Shown: positions 11,521 to 22,486 of the stretch, in pieces | Layout of the letters: each line of letters starts with the position of its first letter | How positions within the stretch are numbered: position 1 is the stretch's first letter | NCBI GenBank assembly: GCA_942159475.1 | Contig: OW804096.1 | Location: 129,818,941-129,882,940, forward strand | Source of the DNA: Sthenelais limicola | Taxonomy: Eukaryota > Annelida > Polychaeta > Phyllodocida > Sigalionidae | Length of the DNA: 64,000 bases | Direction: 5' to 3' | Position numbers and translations under genes: made by a program | The notes under the pieces: model-generated | Told to the model about the DNA's origin: nothing | Database searches by the model: none | The model's input: the letters and a program-made list of their open reading frames with translations, nothing else

Positions 11521-12640
11521 GGGATGAAAAAACGTCGCCCAGACAAAATGGCTGTGCTTTTTAAAATTAGTAGATAAATGTTCTCTAATGAGTCTGATTT
11601 TATAAGCATAGATTTGGAGACACACATATACCACCATTGGAAGATACTTATTACCTACAATCCACAGTAGTCCTGATAATCAGCAGATAATCAGTGGAAA
11701 AATGTTGCCATCTGGCGACGTTTTTTCACATTTTATTTCAAATTTGAGCCAAATTAAATTATTTTCCACCTAATGGTTAATTATGGGTTAGCTTCAAGAA
11801 TTACTGACGAAATAATCTTAAAGTATCTTTGCTGATTTAAATAGTCTGTTTTCATTGGGCGACGTATTTTCACATCATATATGACTCTACTTCATGAAAA
11901 CGTCACCATCCTTGAGTGGATATTGTCATGAATGACAAATTTTCATAAAATAATGCTAAAATGGTCTAAAATGGGGTCAATCATGTATCACAAACATCAA
12001 AAATAACAACCAAGCTTCATATAGTTGTTTGAGAGGATTGGTGAAGGTGAATTGTACATTTTCTGGCGACTTCACCAAGATAATACTGTAATTGAATTAT
12101 AGCGGAAAACATGGTAAAAAAAAAGCGCCTACTTCTCATTAAACCACTAGTGGTTTAAAGGACTAATGACCAACATTAAGTCGCTTCTGGTGCATGGTTT
12201 GGTGCATAATCCCGAGGTGAATTTTTCAGTCTCTGTCTATGGTTGTTATAGCCCCTGATCTATACTATGACTGTGTATAAAACTTGGTAAACAAATATTC
12301 AACTGCTAACACTTTGTTTCATTCTTTCTATATATATACCCCTATAACGATATATACAAGTAACTTTTAATCATTCTTCCTTTTTCAATCTACACATTGC
12401 ACATGCCTTACCTATGTGGGGCCTATAAGAGTCATCCATTCGGGCAAAGAGTTCAAAAGGACCAAGTGTGCCTTATAGTTGACCTGGTCAGATTATTAGA
12501 AAATGTACAATCGGCAGCTACCCATGTCATTGATTCAGTTAAATTAAGCTGAAAATAATTGGTATATTTGGCATTGTGTTGTTCCAAAGAATCTGTTCGG
12601 TTGTGTGGAGCTGTATTTTGAATCAAAAGTTTATATCTAA
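11521..12640. repeat. Patchwork of decayed short repeats
   Basis: GAAAAAACGTCGCCCAG near 11527 recurs inverted near 11714 (CTGGCGACGTTTTTTCAC) and 11857. Segment 12030-12076 matches the right end of the element at 45301-45535. Segment 12484-12640 follows its left half. Segment 12135-12262 resembles 40165-40305 (TTAAAGGAYTAATGACC, GGTGCAYAATCC). There is no coding sequence. Confidence 0.45.
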
Positions 12641-15600
12641 ATAAGAGGACCCTTCTCCGATATGAAATACAATCTTAGAAAACTCAAAAAGTGAAACTCA
12701 CAAGCAATATGTGCATTCACACAGTGAGGTCTCCACATTTTATATTTGTGGCCTTTCTAATTCTAACGAGAAATGACCATGGAGATATATTTTTTTTCTT
12801 TAAATATTTTGTATTGGCCTTGTACATTTAAATTCTTTACAAAAATACTCATAACCACAATGGTGATTATTTTCATGCATTGCCAACTGTTACCTGTGAT
12901 TTACTTACTGGTCACGGTTTCTATAACCTATGCCTGATCATTATGCCACCTTGTGGATGTTTTCTGAACTGAAAGGTACTTTTGAGAGCTAGATGGAGAA
13001 TCCCTCCCCCTCCTCCCCCGCCCCCTCAGAGCAGGCAATACTTTAGACTACATTAGTCGCAGAATATGGTATCAAGTCCTTTTTTTAATTTTTATTTTCA
13101 ACCAGCAATTGTTGGTTGATTTAATTTGTTTATCTAAAGAATGTGGACACAGTTATAGATGAGGTACTTTTAGAACTATTATATTTCTTTTTCCATGAAG
13201 ATATTAGTCTTTCAATCAAATACACATATCCACATTCCAATGCCTTAATGTCTGTGATATGATTTCAAACTGATGGACATTGCACCACAGCAACACCACC
13301 ATTTGCTGACTGATGTCTATTCTTTGCTGAACATGGCATGTTTTCTCAATTTCTTACTCTGACATACAAACTGCCGTGGTTCCTTGCATTTCGAGATTCA
13401 AGATGGTGGAGATGCGAATCCCCTACTGTCAAACCACATCTTTATTTACACAAAATAATTCCCTTATAAATGTATTGTTTTACTTATCCATGGATAAATT
13501 CATCAGTTAACCATCAGGGTTGGCAGTGAGTAGAACCACACACATCAGAAAACTTCAGAGAGACAGGAGCAAAGAGAATAGCCTGAGGAAGGTATGAATG
13601 GTTGGAGAGGAGAACAAGTATCTTTGAAGGTCAGAGGTTGAAACTGAACATACATGTTAGCAGTTATGTACGGTCTACAGTTAGTACATTTCATGGTTTT
13701 CGGTTATTTTTGCGTTTTCCAAAGGAAACGATGGCAGGGTCCACTTCAATCTAAGTTATGAAGAAGGTGGAGAGAGTTATTGTGGACAACAAATTTCAGG
13801 ACATTGTATTAAATATATTCTTGCGTTTTGAAGGCCTTCGTATGGAGTATATTTAGTTACTTTACTGGTAATTACCCATCCAGAAACATTGCAAACTATT
13901 TTTTCAAAAATAAAAATATGAAATATAAAATATAGAAATACTTATTAGGCGTCCTGGTGTTTACTATCATTTGAATCATCTAGATCTCCTTTTTTCAAAT
14001 ATGGTGATATCTCAAAATCCATATTCTGCAACTTACGGTATGACACATTTACCTATATAGCTGAAACGGATCACATTTGAATTACTCGACAATCTCTCTT
14101 GTCTGGTATGTCGGTGTGCAAGACTCGAGGTGTACATAGGTCTACATATTGCCCGGATATTTTTGACCCACTATATAGGTGATATATGTGAACTATGATA
14201 TATAAAAAGCATCTATACCCGTCGGAAATGTATTGATATAGACATGGTGCTTTATCTAAACCCATGTCAAATATGTATGAAGGTCTGCTGACAGAATAGT
14301 GCACATGTCGACATAGTTTTAGCTACCGAAAGAGTAGCCTGCTTAAAGACGCAAGCCAAGTGACGAATATTTACCGACAAATTATTCGCAGAACCCACTG
14401 TCGTGTTATTACTAGGTACACGTGTGACCATATAATGATATATGGTTTACATGCGATGAGACAGCGTATATATGTTTGGTGGATGTTTAATCTAAAATGT
14501 TTCCGTTAGGACCCTGGAAAATTGGAGGGCAATCCGTAAATAGAAAATTCCTTGTTCTTTATTACTACTTTGGAATTTAGTGCACACCATAGATCTACTA
14601 TTAAAGGTATGCTTCGATATTGGAAGATGGCAACAATAATGTGGCCGCGATTGGATAGTCTATTTGAGGTCGTGGGAACACAATTTATTCTCTGGCCCGA
14701 GCCATTCTGGGCGAAAGAATCAATATTTATCGTTGTTCGTGGCATGTGGAATTTATTGCCGGCCATTAAAAGTTGTCCTGATAGAATTGATAATGATGAG
14801 AACAATCAACTATGGATACGAGTTCTTGTATCCACCCACGTTTCGTATTTATATTAAAGGAGTATTAGTATTTTGTAGATATAATCATTGATGAAAAAAC
14901 ACAACCATCCACAAGCCTGGCATGGTCTTAGGCGTCCGGTTTGTAGATATATATATATGCTCTGTCTTCTATCCATCGTTATCCAATTTGGTGCATAAAT
15001 TCCGGCTTAAATTTGAAGGATTATTGGACTTTATGTTGCGAATATACGGGAAACGAATATATAATAGTGATCTGATATGAAAACTAATTAAACTAACAAT
15101 TGGATAAATATATATATAAACTGTTACACACAGTGGATTGATCGCTATTGGTGTCGCGTGGGCCCCCATTTAACTCCTCGATCCACGGAGAAAAACCGTT
15201 CATGCATAAAGAAGGATGAAGCCAGGCTGACAGGTGCTGTGCGAATGTATCACAGTTGGGCAACCAGCAGGACTGTGTCGCGCCATCAGTGAAAGCAACG
15301 CCATAGCAACCTGTGGACAACAGTCACACATTGTGAACAACGCGCAAAAACCAATCACGGTTCTAACCCATGCCAATCACAGACCTATAATCAAACCAAA
15401 CACACCCCTCGACTCTAAGCTACACGAGGCAGAAATCATACATCAAAATCATCTATATATGGATTATCGAGAAACGACCGAGGAAAGATCGTTTAATTCG
15501 AGAGGTTATTTCCAAGGAATTGTACCTCGCGCAATCATTGTGGATCGATTCCTCAAGCCACATTAGTCATTATAGAGTTTTGGATTTATGTACACGGATT
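12641..15600. other. AT-rich non-coding stretch
   Basis: I see no exon or RNA gene that I can support. There are several small open frames on both strands around 14071-15566, the longest 110 codons (15234-15566), with no family motif. A short C-rich run lies at 13005-13025. Confidence 0.4.
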
Positions 15601-15682
15601 CACTCCAGTGTAGTGGTCAGTAGTACACTTCTTTATCTGAGGGGTAACGGTAAAATTTGTAGGGAGACTATTTACTTAAAAC

Positions 15683-16165
15683 ATGGATCATGGTAGTCGC
15701 AAAGGAGCTTATTTTAGTCAAACAAAAGATTCTCAAGTGAAGGTAAAGACAGATGAGAGAGAATCGCCCCAAGCCGAAGAGGGGAAATCCGCTATTGCAG
15801 ACAAGAAAACTTCCATGGAATACTTCATGTCACCTGTTGTAACGACGCTGAATGACGTAAATGTTCGTCTGATTGATTGTGACGACGAAAACTTCACATG
15901 GCGTCATCGGATAGATCTTGCTTCTGATGCAATCGGCGACGTTTCTGATAATTGTGACATTTTACTAAGGAAGTCTGAGGATTCAAGTCAAGTCTTTAAA
16001 CGCCTTCTTAACGAAAACCAAAGACTTCAGAACAAAGTTAATGCAACAAACGAAATGCTGGAAGTTGCTATGAGACACCGATTTGTTCCTGAAGTGGGTG
16101 ACAATAGGCCTGGATACATGGTAAAGCGGTTAGAAGCAAGTCTTCCTCCTTCTACATTCGAATGA
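15683..16165 (+). CDS. Orphan 160-residue hydrophilic protein, possible coiled coil
   Basis: A single uninterrupted frame. The ATG context has A at -3 and G at +4. The sequence is less AT-rich than its flanks, and an AATAAA lies at 16608-16613, about 440 bases past the stop. Residues 1-50 are charged and low in hydrophobics (a run of K, D, E, S, Q). Residues 55-95 contain EYFMSPVVTTLNDVNVRL. Residues 95-132 look helical with heptad-like leucines (LLNENQRLQNKVNATNEML). There is no signal peptide, membrane segment or Cys motif. I do not recognise the family. It could be an intronless gene, a retrocopy or one exon of a larger gene. Confidence 0.5.
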   Translation: MDHGSRKGAYFSQTKDSQVKVKTDERESPQAEEGKSAIADKKTSMEYFMSPVVTTLNDVNVRLIDCDDENFTWRHRIDLASDAIGDVSDNCDILLRKSEDSSQVFKRLLNENQRLQNKVNATNEMLEVAMRHRFVPEVGDNRPGYMVKRLEASLPPSTFE

Positions 16166-16607
16166 GACATGGTTTAGTGGCAGCTTACTGAATTGCGATT
16201 CAATGTTAATATTATGATTCGTTTAGTTAGTTGTGGTCATACCATATTGCAGAACTTATGTTGATTTAAAAAGTTATACACTGGGTACCAATGATCCCAG
16301 AACTGTCAAATGTGATTGATGAACAACGGGTAAAACAAATCGAAACAATCCCGAAGTCCGAAGACGGTTCCTTTTCTCCTCAAACGCAAAGGGATGTAAT
16401 TAGGAGGAAGAAAATAATCTTTTGGAAGTTCATTGACTGAAGGATGCAGACGACAACATATAGGAGGTTTACCCGGAGAAAGGTGGGCTTAGTGTACATA
16501 ATTCATAATTATGCTGCATTTGTTTGATCGATCAGGATTTTCATGGACGTTTCAAATCCGGACTTGGTCACAAATTCATGTTTGATGCCCCGGGTTAAAT
16601 TTGATTC

Positions 16608-16613
16608 AATAAA
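16608..16613 (+). terminator. Candidate poly(A) signal downstream of the orphan ORF
   Basis: AATAAA at the right distance to end a short transcript from the 15683-16165 frame. It is not proof that the frame is transcribed. Confidence 0.35.
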
Positions 16614-16619
16614 GGAACA

Positions 16620-17803
16620 TTAACGTGCATCACCTGTCTACTCTACATGGATGATTATAGCTTTTATTTAGAAAGTCACTCTAAGAAGTAATTTCAATAT
16701 TGTTTTGTTTTAAATAAAAGTTCATCTACCCCATTTTCAGAGATGTGGGGAATATATACTAGAGTTTTCTCTCTAAATAGAGTTCCTATCATGCATCACC
16801 TAAAATCGGTTCTCACTGATTCCAGCTTTTAATTTTGGACAGAAACTTATCTACGCACAATAACAAAATTTGGCGTTTTGGACTTGGCATGTATACATTG
16901 TACGGTACCCTCAGCTGGCTTCGCTAACCTAAGATTAGGCTGGGCTGTCATACACTTGGAACCAGCCCAGTCGACAAGTGTGAAAGCCTCATACACAGTT
17001 GTGGCTTATACAGTTTCACATGGCGATGGCCCGAATTTAACATTATCAATAATGTATGGACATTTTCTATACGTCGTTGGATTGTGCACGCGATAACCAT
17101 GAATTGTTAATTAAGTTTCTAGCTATTTCCAGTGTCATCCTTTTCATTACCACAACCCGTGTACTTAGATAGATGCGAAAATCCTATATTATGTATCAGT
17201 GTGATTTTAAGCAACGATAACCATAGAGACAAATGTGATACAAATTTAAGCAACAAAAACTATGTATTATTATAAAGGTAAACCACCCGTCACAAAGCTT
17301 GCTGTAATCACAAAAGCAATTGTCGATTAATTAGCTGTCCTTGGCCACCCGAAATCCGTCTATGTTACCCTGTATATATGTTTCCACCGTGGAAATATAT
17401 CGTCTTGCTATCTCCGGGTGAGTTTCACACCTACAGCCATTGTTTTCCCTGTTGGGTGCATTCATACATTGGGCCAATATGTCATATCTCTCCTCCACAT
17501 GTCTCTTGTCAACTTTAACAACATTTAATGGTGCATCCTATTGAATAAAACTGTTTAAGAAATGAATACAAAACAAATATTTCTTTGTCTCAACAATACA
17601 TTTTTTTTTGTTTATTTGATTTCTGGCAGATTTCCCAAGACAATCATTATTATTCAAATTTTGTTGCTCAATATATTATTTCCTATACAAGAATATTCTT
17701 AGAACTTTCATTTCAATCAATTTTCTCAAACCGGGACGATCCAGGAAAGTATGATGTCCACCGAGGTTGGTGTTTCCCGCGACCAGGTGTAGCCTACTAT
17801 AGG
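16620..17803. other. Non-coding flank before the 7-kb element
   Basis: AT-rich DNA without a recognisable gene or repeat. The + strand frame at 16878-17096 has no supporting features. Confidence 0.4.
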
Positions 17804-17811
17804 TAGGGTGC

Positions 17812-18280
17812 CTTCAGGTAAACCGAACCATCAGGTAAACCGAACCAACGAACTTAAACCTCCATGCAAACTCAGTAGATTGGACCACAGGATAAAGAGC
17901 CATCTATTGTTTAAAAGAGAATAAATTGGAGATAATTTCAGCAAATCTTTCTAGGTGTCTCAGAGAATTTGCTCACATGGGAAATTGGCGGGAAGTACAA
18001 ACTATCTATTTTTTTTGGTTTTCATCTGAAGGTCAAGATTTTTTTGTCTATATACAGATTCATCGATCATTCCAAATCTATGTAGAACATGTGGAAACAA
18101 TTTTTACGCAAAACATCACAAATCATAGTGTATTATGATTTCCTCATTGAAAAAATGGATAACCCCTTGCAAGTGACTTCAAGGTCATTGAAATGTCATT
18201 GGTTCGCTTTTCCTGACAGTTCATATAAACCGAACCATGTAGTGTAAGGTAAAGCGAACCACTGGTTCGCTTTACCTGAA
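17812..18280. repeat. Left subterminal AGGTAAASCGAACC motif cluster
   Basis: Six copies or close variants of the motif in both orientations, including an adjacent inverted pair at about 18247-18277. The copies nearest the end use ACCG, the inner ones mostly AGCG. They are likely protein-binding sites for mobilisation. Confidence 0.6.
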
Positions 18281-18861
18281 ACAACATGTTTTATCATAAA
18301 AACCTATCCCCAACCTATTCATTTTCATTCTCCACACTTTATTGTGTGCATTAGTAATGCTGTGCCACCTAATAGATTGTTCTAAGATTTATCATCCATA
18401 TATATACGCCTAGGCCTAAACATACAGGGTAGGGAATACCTTTTTGGGAATCGGGATTGGGGCCTATTTTAAATTGGGATTCAGGATTAAAAATTAAGGG
18501 TCTACGGGATTCTTGAAAGGGATTCAGAGCCAGATTTAATTATTCCAGGTAGGGATTGCATATAATAAAACAGGATTGCAAATTGAAAACCTGCGGGATT
18601 TGGAAAATGGGGCTTATACAAAATGGAAAATAGAGCTGACAGGCGTAAAATATGGCCAGAAAATGATTTTGGTTTCAGCATCTGCGGCCCTACTTTTGGT
18701 CAGCAGGGAGACAAGGGAGACTTGGAACAGTGCTGGTTTCACAGGCTACATTTGAATACCATACCCAAATTAATATTCCTCATATTTCAAATGTCACCAG
18801 TTGTGATTTAAGCAATCACCTCGCTGAATTGTGAATACAAGCAAGAGATTAGGACATGCCT
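18281..18861. other. Unique DNA inside the left part of the 7-kb element
   Basis: A GGGATT-rich degenerate stretch at 18425-18610 (repeated CGGGATT and GGGATTC words), then non-repetitive DNA up to the minisatellite. No coding sequence is supported. Confidence 0.4.
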
Positions 18862-20396
18862 CTCCAAGTGGGGGGTAGAGGTAACTGCAGGTAGGGGTGT
18901 GCGGTGGTAGAATTAACTGGGGGTAGATGTGTGTGGGGTAGAGATAACTGGGGGTAAAGGTGTGTGGGGGTAGAGGCAACTGGGGGTGAAGGTGTGTGGG
19001 GATAGAGGTATATAACTGGGAGTAAGGTGTGTGGGGGGTAGAGGTAACTTGGGGTAGATGTGTCGGGGAATGGGCGGGTAGCGATAACTTGGGTTTAGCT
19101 GCCTTTCCATAGATGCGGTTTTTCATGCCGCGCAAGGCACGCGGCAAATAATCGTTCACATGCATTTCTATTGAGCCCTTTCCATAGGCGCGGCTACCCG
19201 CACGGGCCGTTGCCGCGTGGTAAAACGAATCGCTCACTGCTCGATTTTTTTTGGTGGGGGGTAGAGGTAAGGGGGGGTAGATGTGTGGGGAGGTAGAGGT
19301 AATTGGGGGTAGATGTGTGTGTGTGTGTGGGGGGGGGGGGGTAGTGGTAACTAGGGGTAGATGTGTGGGGGTAGAGGTAACTGGGGGTAGATGTGTGAGG
19401 GGGTAGAGGTAACTGGGTGTGAAGGTGTGTTGGGGGTAGAGGAAACCGGGGGTAGAGGTGTGTGGGGGTAGAGGTAACTGGGGGTAAAGGTGTGTGGGGG
19501 TAGAGGTGACTGGGAGAAAAGGTGTGTTAGGGTAGAGGTTACTGGGAGTAAAGGTGTGTTGGGGTAGAGATAACTGGGGGTAGATATGTGTGGGGGTAGA
19601 GGTAACTGGGGGTAGATATGTGTGGGGGTAGAGATAACTGGGGGTAGATGTGTGTGTGGGTAGAGGTCACTGGGGGTAGGGGTAACTGGGAATAGATGTG
19701 TGTGTGTGGGGGGGGGCGGTAGAGGTAACTGGGGGTGAAAGTGTGTGGGGGTAGAGGTACCTGAGGGTGGAAGTGTGTGGGGGTAGAGGTACCTGGGGGT
19801 AGATGTGTGTGTGGGGGTAGAGGTAACTGGGGGTGGAAGTGTGTGGGGGTAGAGGTACCTGGAGGTGGAAGTGTGTGGGGGTAGAGGTACCTGGGGGTAG
19901 ATGTGTGTGGGGGGGTAGAGGTAACTGGGGGTAGATGTGTGGGGGGGTAGAGGTCACTGGGGGTAGGGGTAACTGGGGATAGATGTGGGGGGGGGTAGAG
20001 GTAACTGGGGGTGAAAGTGTGTGGGGGTAGAGGTTACTGGGGGTGGAAGTGCGTGGGGGTAGAGGTACCTGGGGGTAGATGTGTGTGGGGGTAGAGGTGT
20101 GTGGGGGTAGAGGTGTGTGGGGGTAGAGATAACTGGGGGTAGATGTGTGTGGGGCTAGAGATAACTGGGAGTAGATATGTGTGGGGGTAGAGATAACTGG
20201 GGGTAGATGTGTGTGGGAGTAGAGATAACTGGGGGTAGATATGTGTGGGGGTAGAGGTAACTGGGGTAAAGGTGTGTGGGGGTAGAGGTGACAGGGGGTA
20301 GATGTGTGTGGGGGTAGAGGTAACTGAGGGTAAAGGTGTGTCTGGGTAGATGTATCTGGGGTTAAAGGTGTGTGGGGGTAGATGTATCTGGGGTTT
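18862..20396. repeat. G-rich minisatellite, left block
   Basis: Tandem array of two related half-units of about 16 bp, GGGGGTAGAGGTAACT and GGGGGTAGATGTGTGT, with length and base variants, so the full period is about 32 bp. The + strand has regularly spaced G4-G6 runs, which favours G-quadruplexes. The C-rich strand stays open for long stretches (P/T/L/Y/H-rich frames), because the array lacks stop words on that strand. It is interrupted at 19101-19250 by an unrelated sequence. Confidence 0.9.
19101..19250. repeat. Two direct 75-bp repeats nested in the minisatellite
   Basis: CCTTTCCATAG-YGCGG occurs at 19102 and 19177. Each is followed by a CCGC-rich part and an AATCG(T/C)TCAC word, so two diverged units of about 75 bp lie head to tail. 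The sequence is unlike the array. It is either a small insertion or a piece of the element's original interior. Confidence 0.5.
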
Positions 20397-20422
20397 TGGT
20401 TTTGGTTTGGTTTGGTTTGGTT
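20397..20422 (-). repeat. Simple-repeat 3' tail of the retrotransposon
   Basis: On the + strand this is a TTTTGG/TTTGG run. Read on the element's strand it is a CCAAA-type tail abutting the minisatellite, where a poly(A) tail would otherwise be. Confidence 0.7.
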
Positions 20423-20519
20423 AGTTTCACCTCCGCTAATAGTAATTAAAAGTTAGCAGATATACTGTGGTTTTATTATTTTATTCTGTGAAATTCCCTA
20501 TTTCATGAAACAGGGTTTG

Positions 20520-20536
20520 GCCTGACAAAGTCAGGC
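20520..20536 (-). other. Perfect hairpin in the retrotransposon 3' UTR
   Basis: GCCTGAC-AAA-GTCAGGC, a 7-bp stem 15 bases after the RT/RNase H stop codon. Hairpins near the 3' end serve as reverse-transcriptase recognition signals in several LINEs; that role is inferred here. Confidence 0.5.
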
Positions 20537-20550
20537 TTCATTTAGGTTAC

Positions 20551-22458
20551 CTAAATTTTGTCGTACAATTTGGTTTCCCGTAGGAAATCAAGAATATTTT
20601 TGTTCCCAGATTCCCGGAAAATACTCTGCAGTGTCCTGTGATTTTGCAGGAATTTTATTCTGTTTCTCTTGGTTGCCTGACAATGTATTAAGAGATGCTC
20701 TACACTCAGTTGAGTGTTGCATGTCTGACATACAGGAGCCACTTCACCTTTTAGAAGGTGCCTGTGAGTCAGTTTGGTGTGACCGGTACGAAGTCGGGTC
20801 AGTATCACCTGTTCGGGTCTTGTCAGGTTATCATCTTTGAATTTTGGTGTGATTGATGGTGTGATTGCTCGCAGCTTGTTACTGTTAACACCATTCCATG
20901 TGCGCTGCCAGCTACGTTTGACATGTGCCTGCGCCATAGGTACAACGTCTGTGTATGGCATTTGGTCAGCCCCAACAGGGCGCCTCAATGCATTTTTGGC
21001 TGCAATGTCTGCTGCCTCATTTCCTTCTATTCCAATGTGGCTTGGCACCCAGCACAACACCACTTCTTTGTCCAGTCTTTTGTTTTCAGTGTATGTCTCT
21101 TGAATTGCTTGTATGATTGGGTTCTTAGGATAAAGGTTGGTCACAGCTTCTAGACATGGGTGTGAGTCTGAGAATATGATGAATTTCTTCATCTGTGAGA
21201 CCTGTACCCATTCAAGTGCCTTAAGCAGTGCTTTTCCTTCAGCAGTGTAGATGCTGCTTTCCTTGTGGAGAGCCTTCTTCAAGTTCCCAAATGGTGTATG
21301 CACGGCAAATCCAACACGACTACCATCTTTGGAACCATCGGTGAAAATGGCTGTATGGCTTTCAAACTGTGTCCTGATTTCCCTGTATTGTTTTTCAAAT
21401 ACATGCACAGGAGTCTCAGTTTTCTTGTTTGTGTCAAGGTCCAGGATAACCAGGGGTAATTTTTGTTCCCATGGTGGAGTCTCTGGTGGTTTTTCAGTCA
21501 TTACTCTTTTCATTGGTACACCAGCTTCTCGGAATAAAGACCTTGCTGTCACTGCCATTGGCTTGATGGCATTTGGCTTCTCCCGATACACAGTGTTCTT
21601 GTTGTCAAATATGAGTTTGTGGGCTGGATTTTTGGGGTTAGCTCTGACACGTATAGTGTATTGCAGTGTGAGCTTTTCCCGGCGAAACTCCAGAGGTGGT
21701 ATACCAGCTTCAATATGAAGGCTTGGTGAAGGAGTTGTACGTAAGGCTCCAAGACAAAGTCTCAGTCCCTGGTTCTGAATGGGCTTAAGTCTGTCCAGGT
21801 AAGACCTTGGAGCAGAGGCATACACCATAGATCCATAGTCTAACCTTGATTGGATATACATTTTGTACAATGTCAGCAAGGTCTCTTTGTTACAACCCCA
21901 GTTGGGGTGACTGAGGACCTTCAGCAGGTTCATTGCCTTCTGGCATTTCCTCCGGAGGTATTCAATGTGTGGTTTGAAGGAAAGAATCCTGTCAAATACC
22001 ACGCCAAGGAATTTTACCTCCTCCTGGACTACCAGATTTTTTCCTTGGAGATATAGTGTTGGCTCCTCTTTGCACCCTCGCCTTCGGCAGAAATGCACAA
22101 CACAAGTTTTCTCTGCTGAGAATTTGAAGCCATTGTTGGTGCTCCACTCAGCTAGTCTTGTCAGAGTCTGCTGTAGTATGCGTTCAATTGTTCGCATGTG
22201 GGTGCCCTTGTAGCAGATGACAAAATCATCCACATACAAGCAGCATTCAACACTAGGTTGAAGTTGTTTAGTGATGCTGTTGATCTTAACACTGAAGAGG
22301 GTCACTGAGAGGATACAGCCTTGGGGTAGACCCATTTCCTGCTCTTCACTTTCGGAGAGGACTGACCCTAGGCGGACTTGGAAAGATCTATCCGTCAGGA
22401 AGTTTCCAATAAATCCAGTCAGTCTTCCTCTCAAACCCAGCTTGTGAATGTCTCTCAT
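20551..22458 (-). CDS. Non-LTR retrotransposon RT/RNase H polyprotein fragment
   Basis: A 635-codon intact frame (counted from its first Met). It encodes the fingers/palm part of a reverse transcriptase: GLPQGCILSV at about residues 43-52 and catalytic YVDD at 75-78. An RNase H domain follows, with Asp374 in TDGSK, Glu408 in AEGKAL, Asp431 in FSDSH and Asp484 in NEAADIAAK. A C-terminal CCHC knuckle completes it (C577, C580, H588, C593). RT plus RNase H plus this knuckle is typical of Jockey/I-related LINEs, which copy their RNA at a nicked target in the nucleus. The endonuclease and ORF1 are missing through 5' truncation, so this copy is dead on arrival although its frame is unbroken. That argues for a recent insertion. 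The reading frame continues upstream without a Met to about 22484. Confidence 0.92.
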   Translation of the reverse strand: MRDIHKLGLRGRLTGFIGNFLTDRSFQVRLGSVLSESEEQEMGLPQGCILSVTLFSVKINSITKQLQPSVECCLYVDDFVICYKGTHMRTIERILQQTLTRLAEWSTNNGFKFSAEKTCVVHFCRRRGCKEEPTLYLQGKNLVVQEEVKFLGVVFDRILSFKPHIEYLRRKCQKAMNLLKVLSHPNWGCNKETLLTLYKMYIQSRLDYGSMVYASAPRSYLDRLKPIQNQGLRLCLGALRTTPSPSLHIEAGIPPLEFRREKLTLQYTIRVRANPKNPAHKLIFDNKNTVYREKPNAIKPMAVTARSLFREAGVPMKRVMTEKPPETPPWEQKLPLVILDLDTNKKTETPVHVFEKQYREIRTQFESHTAIFTDGSKDGSRVGFAVHTPFGNLKKALHKESSIYTAEGKALLKALEWVQVSQMKKFIIFSDSHPCLEAVTNLYPKNPIIQAIQETYTENKRLDKEVVLCWVPSHIGIEGNEAADIAAKNALRRPVGADQMPYTDVVPMAQAHVKRSWQRTWNGVNSNKLRAITPSITPKFKDDNLTRPEQVILTRLRTGHTKLTHRHLLKGEVAPVCQTCNTQLSVEHLLIHCQATKRNRIKFLQNHRTLQSIFRESGNKNILDFLRETKLYDKI

Positions 22459-22486
22459 GATCCCATACCTCCAGGTGGTATCATAT

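Larger units (their letters stand above)
20397..22486 (-). mobile_element. 5'-truncated non-LTR retrotransposon inside the minisatellite
   Basis: A 2.09-kb insertion splits the array. On the - strand it begins inside the RT domain (codons YDTTWRYGI just upstream of the first Met) and runs through the C-terminal domains. A short 3' UTR follows and ends in a CAAAC/CAAAAC tail. 5' truncation and a simple-repeat tail are hallmarks of target-primed reverse transcription. The target-site duplication is hard to define in G-rich repeats; GGGG abuts both sides. Confidence 0.85.

Noticed and set aside
15234..15566. 110-codon + strand frame
   Set aside because: No family motif, no splice or poly(A) support, and it overlaps an open frame on the other strand.
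21251..21718. 155-codon + strand frame
   Set aside because: It is the antisense shadow of the RT/RNase H frame.
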